From Longimicrobium sp. (GTDB taxonomy: Bacteria; Gemmatimonadota; Gemmatimonadetes; Longimicrobiales; Longimicrobiaceae), in assembly GCA_030446945.1 (NCBI GenBank), contig JAUJMI010000010.1:1-23392 (forward strand): a stretch of 23,392 nt of DNA, read 5' to 3'. Shown here in pieces: positions 14,950-21,758 of the stretch. Under the pieces are notes generated by a model. It was not told the origin of the DNA and ran no database searches. It was given only the letters and a program-made list of their open reading frames with translations. Both the position numbers and the translations under genes were made by a program. Numbering within the stretch: position 1 is the first letter of the stretch; every line of letters starts with the position of its first letter.

Positions 14950-16404
14950 TCACAGCCCCGCCGGTGCCGCCGTCGCCACCAGCACGGCGGTGGCGAGCAG
15001 CACCAGCGCCCCGGCCGCGATCTCGACCGTCGCGGAGCGGCGCAGGCGCGCCGCGCCGGCCTCGTTGCCGAGGGCGGGGCGTAGGCGGCGCCAGTTGTAC
15101 GCGCCGGTCCCGAAGACGGTGGTGAGGAGCGCGAGCTTGATCAGGAGCGTGCGGCCGTAGTCCGTCTGCCAGAGCGCGGAGGGAGCGCCCACGTGGAGCC
15201 AGGTGGCGAACAGCCCGGTGACGGTGAGCGCGCCCGCGCAGGCCAGGGCCACCGGCGAGAAGGCGTTCACCAGAGCGGCCACGGCGGGACCGCGCTCCTC
15301 CTTCGGCAGGCGCATGGCCGCCGGGACGCCCGCCGCCACCACCAGGAACAGCCCGCCGACCCACCCGCCCGCCCCCAGCACGTGCACTGCATGGGAGATG
15401 ATGGCGAGGCCGCTGAGCCGCGGGACCGCCGCCGCGTGCCCCGAGAGCGCGGGCGCCACGGCGAGCGCCAATCCGCCCAGCGCCGCCAGCGGCCATCCCG
15501 CCCCGCCCCTTCGCGCCGCGACGAAGCCGGCCAGCGCGAGGATCGCCCCCACCGCCTGGATGATCCACCCCCACCCCCACGTGGTGCGCGCCAGCATCGT
15601 CGTCACGAGGCCGCCATCCACCGCTGCGGCGGGGCCGTGCATGGCGTACGACTGCGCGTACAGGCGCAGGACCGCGGCCAGCGCCACGAGCGCCGCGGCG
15701 GCGAGCCCGATCCCCGCCGCGCGCGCCGCCGCGGGCGTGGCCAGCGCACCTGCACCGAACCGAGTCGCGGCGGGGAGCACCACCAGGCGCAACGCGAGCG
15801 CTCCCAGGACGCCGAGGAGCCCGACGTACGTAAGCCAGCGCACCACCACGTACAGCGGCGATTCCGCACCGAAGCCGGGGCCGCTGGGGAAGGTGGCCGC
15901 GTCGTGATGCGTCTCGTCGGGGTCGGTGGGCGCGGCGGGCTGCTGCCCGGGTGCCAGGCCGGGCGGCGGAGCGAGCCCCTCGGCGCCGGGGGCGATCACG
16001 AACGAATACCTGCCTCGCACCGGATGTCCGTCCGCGCCCGCGATCTGCCAGGCGACGATGTACTCGCCCGCCTGGAGCGCCCCGCCGACGGGAGCCACGA
16101 TCACGCGCGGCGAGTCGGCGGCGAGGGCGAGCGTGCCCAGACGGATCTCCGCGCTGTCCGGCCCGATGAGCTGGATCCGCGCCACCGCGAGCTCGACGTT
16201 CTCGTTGAAGCTCAGCCGGATCTCGCGCGGCGCCGTGCCGAGGTGCGCGCCGCTGGCGGGCTGGGCGCGCCGGAGCGCGCCGTGGGCGAGCGCGAGCTCA
16301 GGAACGGCCAGCGCCAGGAGGAACAGGGCGACGCGGAACAGCCATCCTCGCCTGCAAGCGTGTTTGGCCGGGGCCATGCTTCGGCGGTTTTCGATGTGGG
16401 TCAT
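14950..16404 (-). CDS. CopC-CopD fusion, copper resistance/uptake protein (YcnJ-like)
   Basis: A 484-residue fusion. A signal peptide ends at ELALA just before HGALRRAQPASGAHL, which puts a His at the mature N-terminus as in copper-binding CopC. The CopC domain continues with IRLSFNENVELAVARIQL and ADGHPVRGRYSFVI, whose His is the second likely copper ligand. A Pro-rich linker (about 150-180) leads to the CopD part with about eight membrane segments, including HAVHVLGAGGWVGGLFLV and FSPVALACAGALTVTGL. CopC-CopD proteins bind periplasmic copper and are thought to bring it into the cytoplasm. ATG 16404 is used; ATG 16375-16377 (MAPAKHACRRGW) also fits. It follows the His/Met-rich lipoprotein gene by 81 bases, which contain a hairpin. 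Confidence 0.93.
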   Translation of the reverse strand: MTHIENRRSMAPAKHACRRGWLFRVALFLLALAVPELALAHGALRRAQPASGAHLGTAPREIRLSFNENVELAVARIQLIGPDSAEIRLGTLALAADSPRVIVAPVGGALQAGEYIVAWQIAGADGHPVRGRYSFVIAPGAEGLAPPPGLAPGQQPAAPTDPDETHHDAATFPSGPGFGAESPLYVVVRWLTYVGLLGVLGALALRLVVLPAATRFGAGALATPAAARAAGIGLAAAALVALAAVLRLYAQSYAMHGPAAAVDGGLVTTMLARTTWGWGWIIQAVGAILALAGFVAARRGGAGWPLAALGGLALAVAPALSGHAAAVPRLSGLAIISHAVHVLGAGGWVGGLFLVVAAGVPAAMRLPKEERGPAVAALVNAFSPVALACAGALTVTGLFATWLHVGAPSALWQTDYGRTLLIKLALLTTVFGTGAYNWRRLRPALGNEAGAARLRRSATVEIAAGALVLLATAVLVATAAPAGL

Positions 16405-16450
16405 GGGGTGCGTCGATCCAGGAATACTATCCGGCGGGTGCCCGGTGCGT

Positions 16451-16481
16451 CGAGGGGGCGCCGAGCGTCGGCACCCCCTCG
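16451..16481 (-). terminator. Hairpin after the His/Met-rich lipoprotein gene
   Basis: CGAGGGGG pairs with CCCCCTCG and GCCGA with TCGGC around a GCG loop, with one mismatch. It begins 5 bases after the stop codon. No T-run follows on the minus strand. It may terminate part of the transcripts, lowering copC-copD expression relative to the genes before it. Confidence 0.55.
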
Positions 16482-16485
16482 CGGC

Positions 16486-17382
16486 TCAGGGCTGCTTCGT
16501 GACGACCCGCCGCACCCCGGGATCTTCCCAGGCCTCGCGCAGCGCCGGATCTTTGCGGATCTCCTGCTGGACCGCCGGGTCGCGGACCAGTTCGCCGACC
16601 AGCGTCAGCAGCTTCTCCGTCGCGCCATCCGCCGGCACGGCGCGTGGGGCGCCGTGGACCATCGCCGCGTGGCTGGTGCTCCCCGCCGTCGGTGTGCCCG
16701 TCGCGGCGCCGTGGCCCATCTCGGCGTGGCTCGATGCGGCGGGCCGGACGCTCGCGTTGCCCGGCGCCCCACGGTGCTGAGAGTGGTCCATCCCACTCGC
16801 GGCGGTGCGGCCGGACCCCGCGCTGGCCATCCGGCTGTGGTCCATTCCGGACATCGAGTGGCCGGCGTCGGAGCGGGCCACGCTCGCCGCCGCGTGTGAC
16901 CCGGAGTGGCTGGCCGAGCCGGCCGAGGCGTGGCCCATGCGCGAGTGATCCGTCGCCTGCGCACGGCCCGCAGATGCGGCCCCATGCCGCATCCCGCTGT
17001 GCGACTGCGCGCTGGCGGCACCTGCGTGGCTCTTGCCGGCGTGCGCCTGTGCGGAGCCCGGCGCGGAGTGGCTCATACCCGCGTGTGACTGCCCGCCCGC
17101 GGCGGCGCCGTGATTCATCCCGGCGTGCGCCTGCGCGTTCGTGGACCCGCTCGCGCCGGCCGGCGCGGAGTGATCCATCCCCGCGTGCGATCCCGCCCCG
17201 TGCTGCATCCCGGCATGGGCACCCGAATCCGCCGCGGCGCTGTCGGCGCCCTTCGCGTGCATGTCGGGCGCGGCTGCGGCGGCGGTGTCGCGCGCAGGCG
17301 TGGCCGCCTGATCGTCGCCCGCCGGTCCCGAACACCCCGTGAGCGCGAGCGCAGCGAGGGTGATGCTCAGCTTTCCGTACAT
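16486..17382 (-). CDS. His/Met-repeat lipoprotein, probable copper-binding, of unknown family
   Basis: A 298-residue lipoprotein: LALTGC lipobox with Cys17. Residues about 55-245 are low complexity with some ten units of the form H-(A/S)-x-M-x-H-(G/S/A), such as HAGMQHG, HAGMDHS, HAGMNHG, HAGMSHS, HSGMRHG, HAEMGHG, HAAMVHG, with Ala/Gly/Ser spacers. Interleaved His and Met fit binding of Cu(I)/Cu(II), as in known periplasmic Met/His-rich proteins. The last 50 residues form a small domain (LLTLVGELVRDPAVQQEIRK, then DPALREAWEDPGVRRVV) that also occurs in the upstream protein. GAGGAGGA gives a strong ribosome binding site. Silver or another soft metal is possible. I know no named family for it. 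Confidence 0.85.
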   Translation of the reverse strand: MYGKLSITLAALALTGCSGPAGDDQAATPARDTAAAAAPDMHAKGADSAAADSGAHAGMQHGAGSHAGMDHSAPAGASGSTNAQAHAGMNHGAAAGGQSHAGMSHSAPGSAQAHAGKSHAGAASAQSHSGMRHGAASAGRAQATDHSRMGHASAGSASHSGSHAAASVARSDAGHSMSGMDHSRMASAGSGRTAASGMDHSQHRGAPGNASVRPAASSHAEMGHGAATGTPTAGSTSHAAMVHGAPRAVPADGATEKLLTLVGELVRDPAVQQEIRKDPALREAWEDPGVRRVVTKQP

Positions 17383-17396
17383 CTAAGTCCTCCTCA

Positions 17397-17416
17397 GGGA
17401 CGTCGCTGGACGTCCC
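17397..17416 (-). promoter_or_regulatory. Perfect hairpin in the intercistronic gap before the lipoprotein ribosome binding site
   Basis: GGGACGTC and GACGTCCC form a perfect 8-bp stem with a GCTG loop. It fills the space between the stop codon at 17417 and the GAGGAGGA ribosome binding site at 17388-17395. It could be a processing or stabilising element, or could affect translation of the lipoprotein. Confidence 0.55.
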
Positions 17417-18949
17417 TCAATGGTTGTGCTGCGACGTCCCGGGAGCGGCGGGCTGCATCATCCCGCGCTGGCGGCGAAGCTCGGCGAGGCGACGCTGGAC
17501 CTCGGGGTCGCTCCAGAGGCGGTGCAGGCGAGGATCCGCGTGCACCCGCGCCTCCACCTCCGGATCGGAGAGGAGGCGGACCGCGAAGTCGATCGCCTGC
17601 GCGCTGTCCGACGCTGCGCCCTCGGCCGCGCCGTGGCTCGTCCCGTGGGCTCCCTGCATCTGCTGCACCAGGCGCCGGAGCGCGGAATCGGCCTCGACGC
17701 GCTGGCGGATGACCGGGTCGGCCATCATGCGCTGGTGCAGCTCCATCATCTGCTGCATGTTCGTCGAGCCGGCGGCGCCGTGCTGCATCCCGGGCATCGC
17801 GGAGTGATCCGCCGTATGCGCCTGGCCGGCGGGCTGAGTGCCTGCGTGCCCGGCGTGGCTCGTCTGGCCCGCCGCGCCGTGGTTCATCCCCGCGTGCGCC
17901 ATGACGGCGCCGCGCGCCACTGTCGGCGTGGGGAACTCGGGGAGGAACCCGACGGCCGGGCCACCCATGTTCTGGATCCCCATCATCGTCCCCATGTCCC
18001 GCCATTCCTGCATCGTCATCAGGAACGAGGTGTCGTCGCGGTAGCGCGCGGCGGCGCGCAGGATCTCATCGCGCTTCTTCTCGCGCGGCACCTTGGGCGA
18101 CGCCAGGATGTCGGAGATGACGTCGTGCATCCCGTGCAGGTTGTCGAAGACGATCGCCGCCTCCGGGTAGCGCGCCGAAAAGGTGGGGGCGATGGCGGCC
18201 GTCATCGGCATCACGCGCGGCATGTGCTCCGGAGCGCTCTCCAGCATCTGGCGGAAGCGCGCCACCGTGGCCGTGACCCCGGCCTGCCTCGCCTCCGGCG
18301 ACTGGGCGGTCATCAGCGGCTCGTACAAGCCCACCTGCAGCCAGTGGTAGCCCCAGATCAGCCCGTTGAACTTGGGATACGCCTCGCGGAACGCCGTCGC
18401 GTAGTACTGCCCCTCCATCAGCTCCATCGACTTGGGAAGGGAGCTGAAGGCGAGGTCCGGGCGCGACTTGTAGTAGCGCATCACCTCCGCCACCTCGCGG
18501 TCCTTCTCCTCCTGGCTCAGCCGCTCGTCGCCCAGGATATCGTAGATCTGGCGATGGAGGATGTGCGCCCACTCGAACATCATCTTCGCTTCGGGCGCGA
18601 GCTTGGCGTACTGCACCTCGATCGCGGCCTCCTCCAGCGGAAGGCGCGGCGGGGCCACCAGGAGCTTGCGCGTGATGTAGTCGTACTCCTTCACCTCCAA
18701 CTCGCTGACCGGCGCGCCGGGACGCGTCAACAGCTTCTCGTACAGGATGGCGTGCCCGTAGTCGAAGGCGTTGAAGAGCCGGTCCGCGCCCGGGTAGTTG
18801 CGGCGGAAGACCCAGTTGTGGCTCGCCGGCAGGTAGAACTGCTCGTGCACCCGTGCCCACTGCGCGTACGCGGGCTCGGCCACCATGCTCAGACCCATCG
18901 CCAGCGCCGCGGTGCCCATCACGCGGCGGGCGCGATATCCTCTATCCAT
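17417..18949 (-). CDS. Exported His-rich helical protein of unknown family with HAGM linker and C-terminal DP modules
   Basis: A 510-residue protein. The signal peptide ends near AYA-Q30. Residues about 30-345 form a helical region with many His beside acidic and aromatic residues: VHEQFY, FNAFDYGHAILYEKLL, MFEWAHILHRQIYDIL, GYHWLQVGLYE, VFDNLHGMHDVISDIL. Such helices could hold a metal site, but I do not recognise the fold. A linker (about 345-395) has HAGMNHG, HAGHAG and MPGMQHG, like the next gene. After it come two DP modules (MMADPVIRQRVEADSALRRL and LLSDPEVEARVHADPRLHRL) and the end SQHNH. GGAGG precedes the ATG. It is the second gene of the presumed metal operon, 39 bases after the beta-barrel gene. 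Confidence 0.85.
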   Translation of the reverse strand: MDRGYRARRVMGTAALAMGLSMVAEPAYAQWARVHEQFYLPASHNWVFRRNYPGADRLFNAFDYGHAILYEKLLTRPGAPVSELEVKEYDYITRKLLVAPPRLPLEEAAIEVQYAKLAPEAKMMFEWAHILHRQIYDILGDERLSQEEKDREVAEVMRYYKSRPDLAFSSLPKSMELMEGQYYATAFREAYPKFNGLIWGYHWLQVGLYEPLMTAQSPEARQAGVTATVARFRQMLESAPEHMPRVMPMTAAIAPTFSARYPEAAIVFDNLHGMHDVISDILASPKVPREKKRDEILRAAARYRDDTSFLMTMQEWRDMGTMMGIQNMGGPAVGFLPEFPTPTVARGAVMAHAGMNHGAAGQTSHAGHAGTQPAGQAHTADHSAMPGMQHGAAGSTNMQQMMELHQRMMADPVIRQRVEADSALRRLVQQMQGAHGTSHGAAEGAASDSAQAIDFAVRLLSDPEVEARVHADPRLHRLWSDPEVQRRLAELRRQRGMMQPAAPGTSQHNH

Positions 18950-18988
18950 CGGTCCTCCAATCGCATCTGTAGGTCTCGATCAAGGCGC

Positions 18989-19801
18989 TCACCGGCCCGC
19001 GAGCAGCGTGCGCAGGGCGAACGCGTGCGCCACGCCCACGGTGAAGCTCCACCCCTGCTCCTCGCCCGCGAAGCGCCGGCCGATGCCCAGGTCCAGGTTG
19101 AACTGCGGGCTCGTCTGGTACCGGAGCCCGGCCTCCGCCGTCCAGCTCAGGCTCTCGCCGGGGTTCAGCGCCTGCTCGGCGAACAGGTCCGCCGTCACCA
19201 GGAGCGAGCGGATGGGAAAGGTGCGGTCCACCGCGATCCCCGCCATCCAGCGCGACGCCTCGCCCACCTCGTCGCCGTCCCCGGCATCCGGCCCCGGCGT
19301 GTACTCCGCGTTCGCGTGGAAGCGCGCGCCGGAAAAGGTGCGCGTGGCGATCCCCTTGAGGGTGGAGTACACCCGGTCAGGTCCCAGCCCGCCCACGGGG
19401 AGCAGCACGTCCGCCGCGAAGGCGAAGGCGGGGAGCGTCCGCGTCTCGTTGTTCAGGTTGTAAAGCGCGGAAAGCTCGATCCCCGCCAGCCCCGACGCCT
19501 TTCCGGCCGCCCCCGCATCGGCGTATGCCAGCGGGAACGCCATCTCCAGCTGCGTGCGCGGAAGCACGCCCCACGCCACCTCCGGCGCGACTTCCCAGTT
19601 GTAGACGCCCCCCGCCTCGCGCTCCAGCCGCAGCGGCGCGAGCTGCAGCTCGAAGGCGTGCCGCTCCACGGGATACGCATCCTCCACCCGCACCGGGCGG
19701 CCCTTGTCCGTGTTGTAGTAGTCCGTCTGCGCCGCCGCCGGCCCCGCGAGCGCCGTCGCCAACACCACGATCCTGTACCCCGCTCTCACGCTATCGATCA
19801 T
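18989..19801 (-). CDS. Outer-membrane beta-barrel protein, transporter/MetA-like
   Basis: A 270-residue exported protein. The signal peptide ends at GPAAAQ. The rest alternates polar and apolar residues in strand-like fashion (HAFELQLAPLRLER, TQLEMAFPLAYADA, GIELSALYNLNNET, FAFAADVLLPVGG, WTAEAGLRYQTSPQFNLDLG), ending in a strand (GWSFTVGVAHAFAL). The pattern resembles the small barrels annotated as phenol-degradation MetA or putative transporters; the cargo is unknown. It is the first gene of the presumed metal operon and the operator/promoter at 19870-19898 lies about 70 bases upstream. ATG 19801 is used; GTG 19789 is an alternative. Confidence 0.8.
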   Translation of the reverse strand: MIDSVRAGYRIVVLATALAGPAAAQTDYYNTDKGRPVRVEDAYPVERHAFELQLAPLRLEREAGGVYNWEVAPEVAWGVLPRTQLEMAFPLAYADAGAAGKASGLAGIELSALYNLNNETRTLPAFAFAADVLLPVGGLGPDRVYSTLKGIATRTFSGARFHANAEYTPGPDAGDGDEVGEASRWMAGIAVDRTFPIRSLLVTADLFAEQALNPGESLSWTAEAGLRYQTSPQFNLDLGIGRRFAGEEQGWSFTVGVAHAFALRTLLAGR

Positions 19802-19869
19802 CAGCCGCTCGTCTCCACGATGTTATCTTGCCGAGTCAGCCATCCGGACAGGCCCTCGCACGAGCGGAA

Positions 19870-19898
19870 ATTTTACAGAGCATAAAACGTACGCGCAA
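19870..19898 (-). promoter_or_regulatory. Promoter A for the beta-barrel/His-rich/lipoprotein operon
   Basis: On the minus strand TTGCGC (19898-19893), a 17-base spacer and TAAAAT (19875-19870) form a good sigma-70-like promoter. Operator A overlaps the -10 box and most of the spacer, which fits repression. The leader to the ATG at 19801 is about 60 bases. Confidence 0.6.
19871..19888. promoter_or_regulatory. Operator A, putative BlaI-family repressor site
   Basis: TTTTACAGAGCATAAAAC holds the dyad TTTTA-N7-TAAAA. It matches operator B (21733-21750, minus strand) at 15 of 18 bases. It lies inside promoter A. The repressor assignment rests on the second copy lying in the blaI promoter. Confidence 0.6.
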
Positions 19899-20063
19899 CT
19901 CTACCCCCATCTGTCCCGCGGAGTTTCGTCACACGGCCTTCGACGTCGAACATGGGGACGGGGCGGTGCTCGTGGCAGAGCCCGTCTCCTTCGCTCCGCG
20001 CCCGGCGGTGGAGCCGGGGAGAGGCCGGAGCAGCGCTTCGCCCAGGAAGTGGGCTTCGGTCGA

Positions 20064-20106
20064 ATGCCGCGGCTCGCGAGCCGGCTTCAGCCGCCTTCCA
20101 GTGGTT
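20064..20106 (-). repeat. Interspersed repeat, copy 2 (GCCGGCTTCAGCCGCC family)
   Basis: Nearly identical to 14854-14897. It holds the perfect 14-base palindrome CGGCTCGCGAGCCG and the GGCTTCAGCC hairpin. It lies about 100 bases downstream of the M56 gene stop and may form the 3' end of its transcript. Confidence 0.75.
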
Positions 20107-20203
20107 CCAGCCGCTTCAGCCCCCGGTGATGCCGCCGCCGTGCGGCCTCTCTCACCAACCCATTCCCCCGCACCGGCCGAAGGGAGGTTTCCCCGGTTTC
20201 GAT

Positions 20204-21226
20204 TCAACCCCTCGCGACGCGCGCCACGTCCGCGTGGGGGCACACGGGGTTGCGCGGGGCCGCGCCGAGGCGGCAGAGCAGGTGGCCCAGCGGGGACTCG
20301 CCCGGGTGGCCGCAGTGGTGCGTGGGGTGCGCGGCGTGGTCTCGGGGGAGGGGGTGCGCCATCACCGCGCCCGACACGCCCACCAGGCTGAGCGCCAGCA
20401 ACGCGGCCACCAGCGACCGGCGCGTGACGTGGCTCCCCACCGGTGGATCTTCGCCGGCCAGGCGCCGGATGCGGCGGTCCAGGAGGTCCACCCGGTGGGC
20501 GAAGCCGACGCCGACTCCCGGAACGTGCCGCCAGGAAGCCGTCGCAAGGAGGGCAGAGGCAAGGGCGAGCGGCCGCTCCCGCGCGGCGCGGTCGTCCGCA
20601 CGGATCTCGGCCTCGTCGGCGACGTCCTGGGCCAGGCGGCGGAGGGCGGGGAGCCAGAATAGGGTGAGCGCCAGGAAGCGCAGCAGCGACAGGCGCAGCG
20701 GGTCGCGCCGGGCCACGTGCGCGCCCTCGTGCGCCAGCAGCGCCTCCAGCTCGTCCGGCGCGAGGCGCACGGCGAGCGCGGCGGAGACGTAGATGCGCGG
20801 GCGCAGCCATCCCACGGTGAACGCGGGGTTGGGGAGGCCGTCCACCACCCGCACCCGCACCGGATCCACGCGCGCCGCGACGGCCGCGGTCCAGAACGGA
20901 TCGCCTACGGCCGGCACCCGCGCCTCCAGCCGATCCAGCGTGCGGCGCACCCGGCGGGCGGCGCGCACGCGGTCGTACAGCGCGTACGCGAGCCCGGCGA
21001 CCACCAGCACGTGGAAGAAGAGGTGCACCGGCCGCAGCAGCTCGTGCAGCGCGATCACGCAGAGCGCACCCAGGTGGTCGCGCCCCTCCAGCCCGCGCTC
21101 CAGCCCGGTGGCGAAGTGGTGGCCGAAGACGGGGCTGACCGACAGCAGGAGGAGCGTGCCGATCCCCAGCAGGAGCGCGCGGCGGTGCGCCTCCTCGCGG
21201 GTGACGAGGGTGCGGGAGTGCGTCAT
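20204..21226 (-). CDS. M56-family (BlaR1-like) membrane metalloprotease with His/Cys-rich periplasmic tail
   Basis: A 340-residue sensor protease. Two hydrophobic stretches lie at about 16-35 and 50-84; the gluzincin motif is HEGAH at 166-170 with a further acidic motif DEAEIRADDRA; a last membrane segment is near 271-290. In BlaR1/MecR1 the following periplasmic part is a penicillin-binding domain. Here it is only about 50 residues with His291, 297, 300, 303, 304, 307, 315, 331 and Cys305, 318, 329, which looks like a metal-binding tail. Upon signal such proteases cleave, or cause cleavage of, their BlaI partner. The ATG overlaps the blaI stop by 4 bases (ATGA). Metal sensing is inference from the tail and neighbours. 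Confidence 0.9.
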   Translation of the reverse strand: MTHSRTLVTREEAHRRALLLGIGTLLLLSVSPVFGHHFATGLERGLEGRDHLGALCVIALHELLRPVHLFFHVLVVAGLAYALYDRVRAARRVRRTLDRLEARVPAVGDPFWTAAVAARVDPVRVRVVDGLPNPAFTVGWLRPRIYVSAALAVRLAPDELEALLAHEGAHVARRDPLRLSLLRFLALTLFWLPALRRLAQDVADEAEIRADDRAARERPLALASALLATASWRHVPGVGVGFAHRVDLLDRRIRRLAGEDPPVGSHVTRRSLVAALLALSLVGVSGAVMAHPLPRDHAAHPTHHCGHPGESPLGHLLCRLGAAPRNPVCPHADVARVARG

Positions 21227-21681
21227 CGGCGCTCCCCCGTTTCAGCCAGGCGGCGCTGGATCAGGCGGGCCAGCTCCGCGAGCTGCTCCGGGTCCTGGTC
21301 GGCCAGGATGTCCACGAACGACGCCGTCACCGCCTGGGGGCCGAACGACAGGATCCCCTCCATCAGCCGGCGCGACGCCTGGGAGCGGAACTCGTCTTCG
21401 GAGAGGCAGGCGTCGTAGTGGAGGAGCTCGTCGCGTTTGGCGCGGCGCAGGAGGCCCTTCTCCACCAGCTTGTTGAGCACGGTGATGACGGTGTGGATCG
21501 CCACGTTGTGCTCGCGCGCGACCCGCTCGTGCACGGAGCGCGCGGGTGCCGGCCGCCCGATCTCCCAGACGGCCTGCATCACCCGCGCTTCGAGGTCGCC
21601 CAGTACCTTTGCCAGCCCCTTGGCGGAGAGGCGGACCGTGTCGTGGATGCGGAGCGATTCCGGTGTGTCGCCGTGGTTCAT
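21223..21681 (-). CDS. BlaI/MecI/CopY-family winged-helix repressor
   Basis: A 152-residue repressor: winged helix LGDLEARVMQAVWEIGRPAP, VHERVAREHNVAIHTVITVL, NKLVEKGLLRRAKRDELLHY, then a dimerisation/cleavage region (LSEDEFRSQASRRLMEGILS). It lacks the CxCx4CxC copper motif of CopY, so release would depend on the protease encoded next. ATG 21679-21681 is chosen; a further ATG at 21727-21729 would place the start within the -10 region of the promoter. It probably represses its own operon through operator B and the beta-barrel operon through operator A. Confidence 0.93.
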   Translation of the reverse strand: MNHGDTPESLRIHDTVRLSAKGLAKVLGDLEARVMQAVWEIGRPAPARSVHERVAREHNVAIHTVITVLNKLVEKGLLRRAKRDELLHYDACLSEDEFRSQASRRLMEGILSFGPQAVTASFVDILADQDPEQLAELARLIQRRLAETGERR

Positions 21682-21720
21682 CACGCGTCCCGTGGGGAAG
21701 GGGCCGACGGTGGCAGCTGC

Positions 21721-21749
21721 ACGATACACAAGGTTTTATGCTGCGTAAA
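21721..21749 (-). promoter_or_regulatory. Promoter B for the blaI-M56 operon
   Basis: On the minus strand TTTACG (21749-21744), a 17-base spacer and TATCGT (21726-21721). Operator B covers the -35 box and part of the spacer. The expected transcript start leaves about 30 bases before the ATG at 21681. Confidence 0.6.
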
Positions 21750-21750
21750 G
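21733..21750. promoter_or_regulatory. Operator B, putative BlaI-family autoregulatory site
   Basis: The minus strand reads CTTTACGCAGCATAAAAC, a TTTA-N7-TAAA dyad matching operator A at 15 of 18 bases. It lies between the TonB receptor stop (21759) and blaI. Confidence 0.6.
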
Positions 21751-21758
21751 GGGCCTCG

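Larger units (their letters stand above)
19802..20203. other. Intergenic region without a gene, holding promoter A, operator A and repeat copy 2
   Basis: I see no credible coding sequence here. Open frames in it are extensions of neighbours in the wrong frame. It contains the promoter/operator of the beta-barrel operon (19870-19898), a small GCCCA/TGGGC hairpin near 20039-20053 and repeat copy 2 (20064-20106), which follows the M56 gene stop. Confidence 0.6.

Noticed and set aside
17420..19885. An 821-codon open frame on the plus strand
   Set aside because: It lies opposite three well-supported minus-strand genes with signal peptides and ribosome binding sites, and its product is Arg/His/Leu-rich low-complexity sequence, as expected for an antisense frame in GC-rich DNA.
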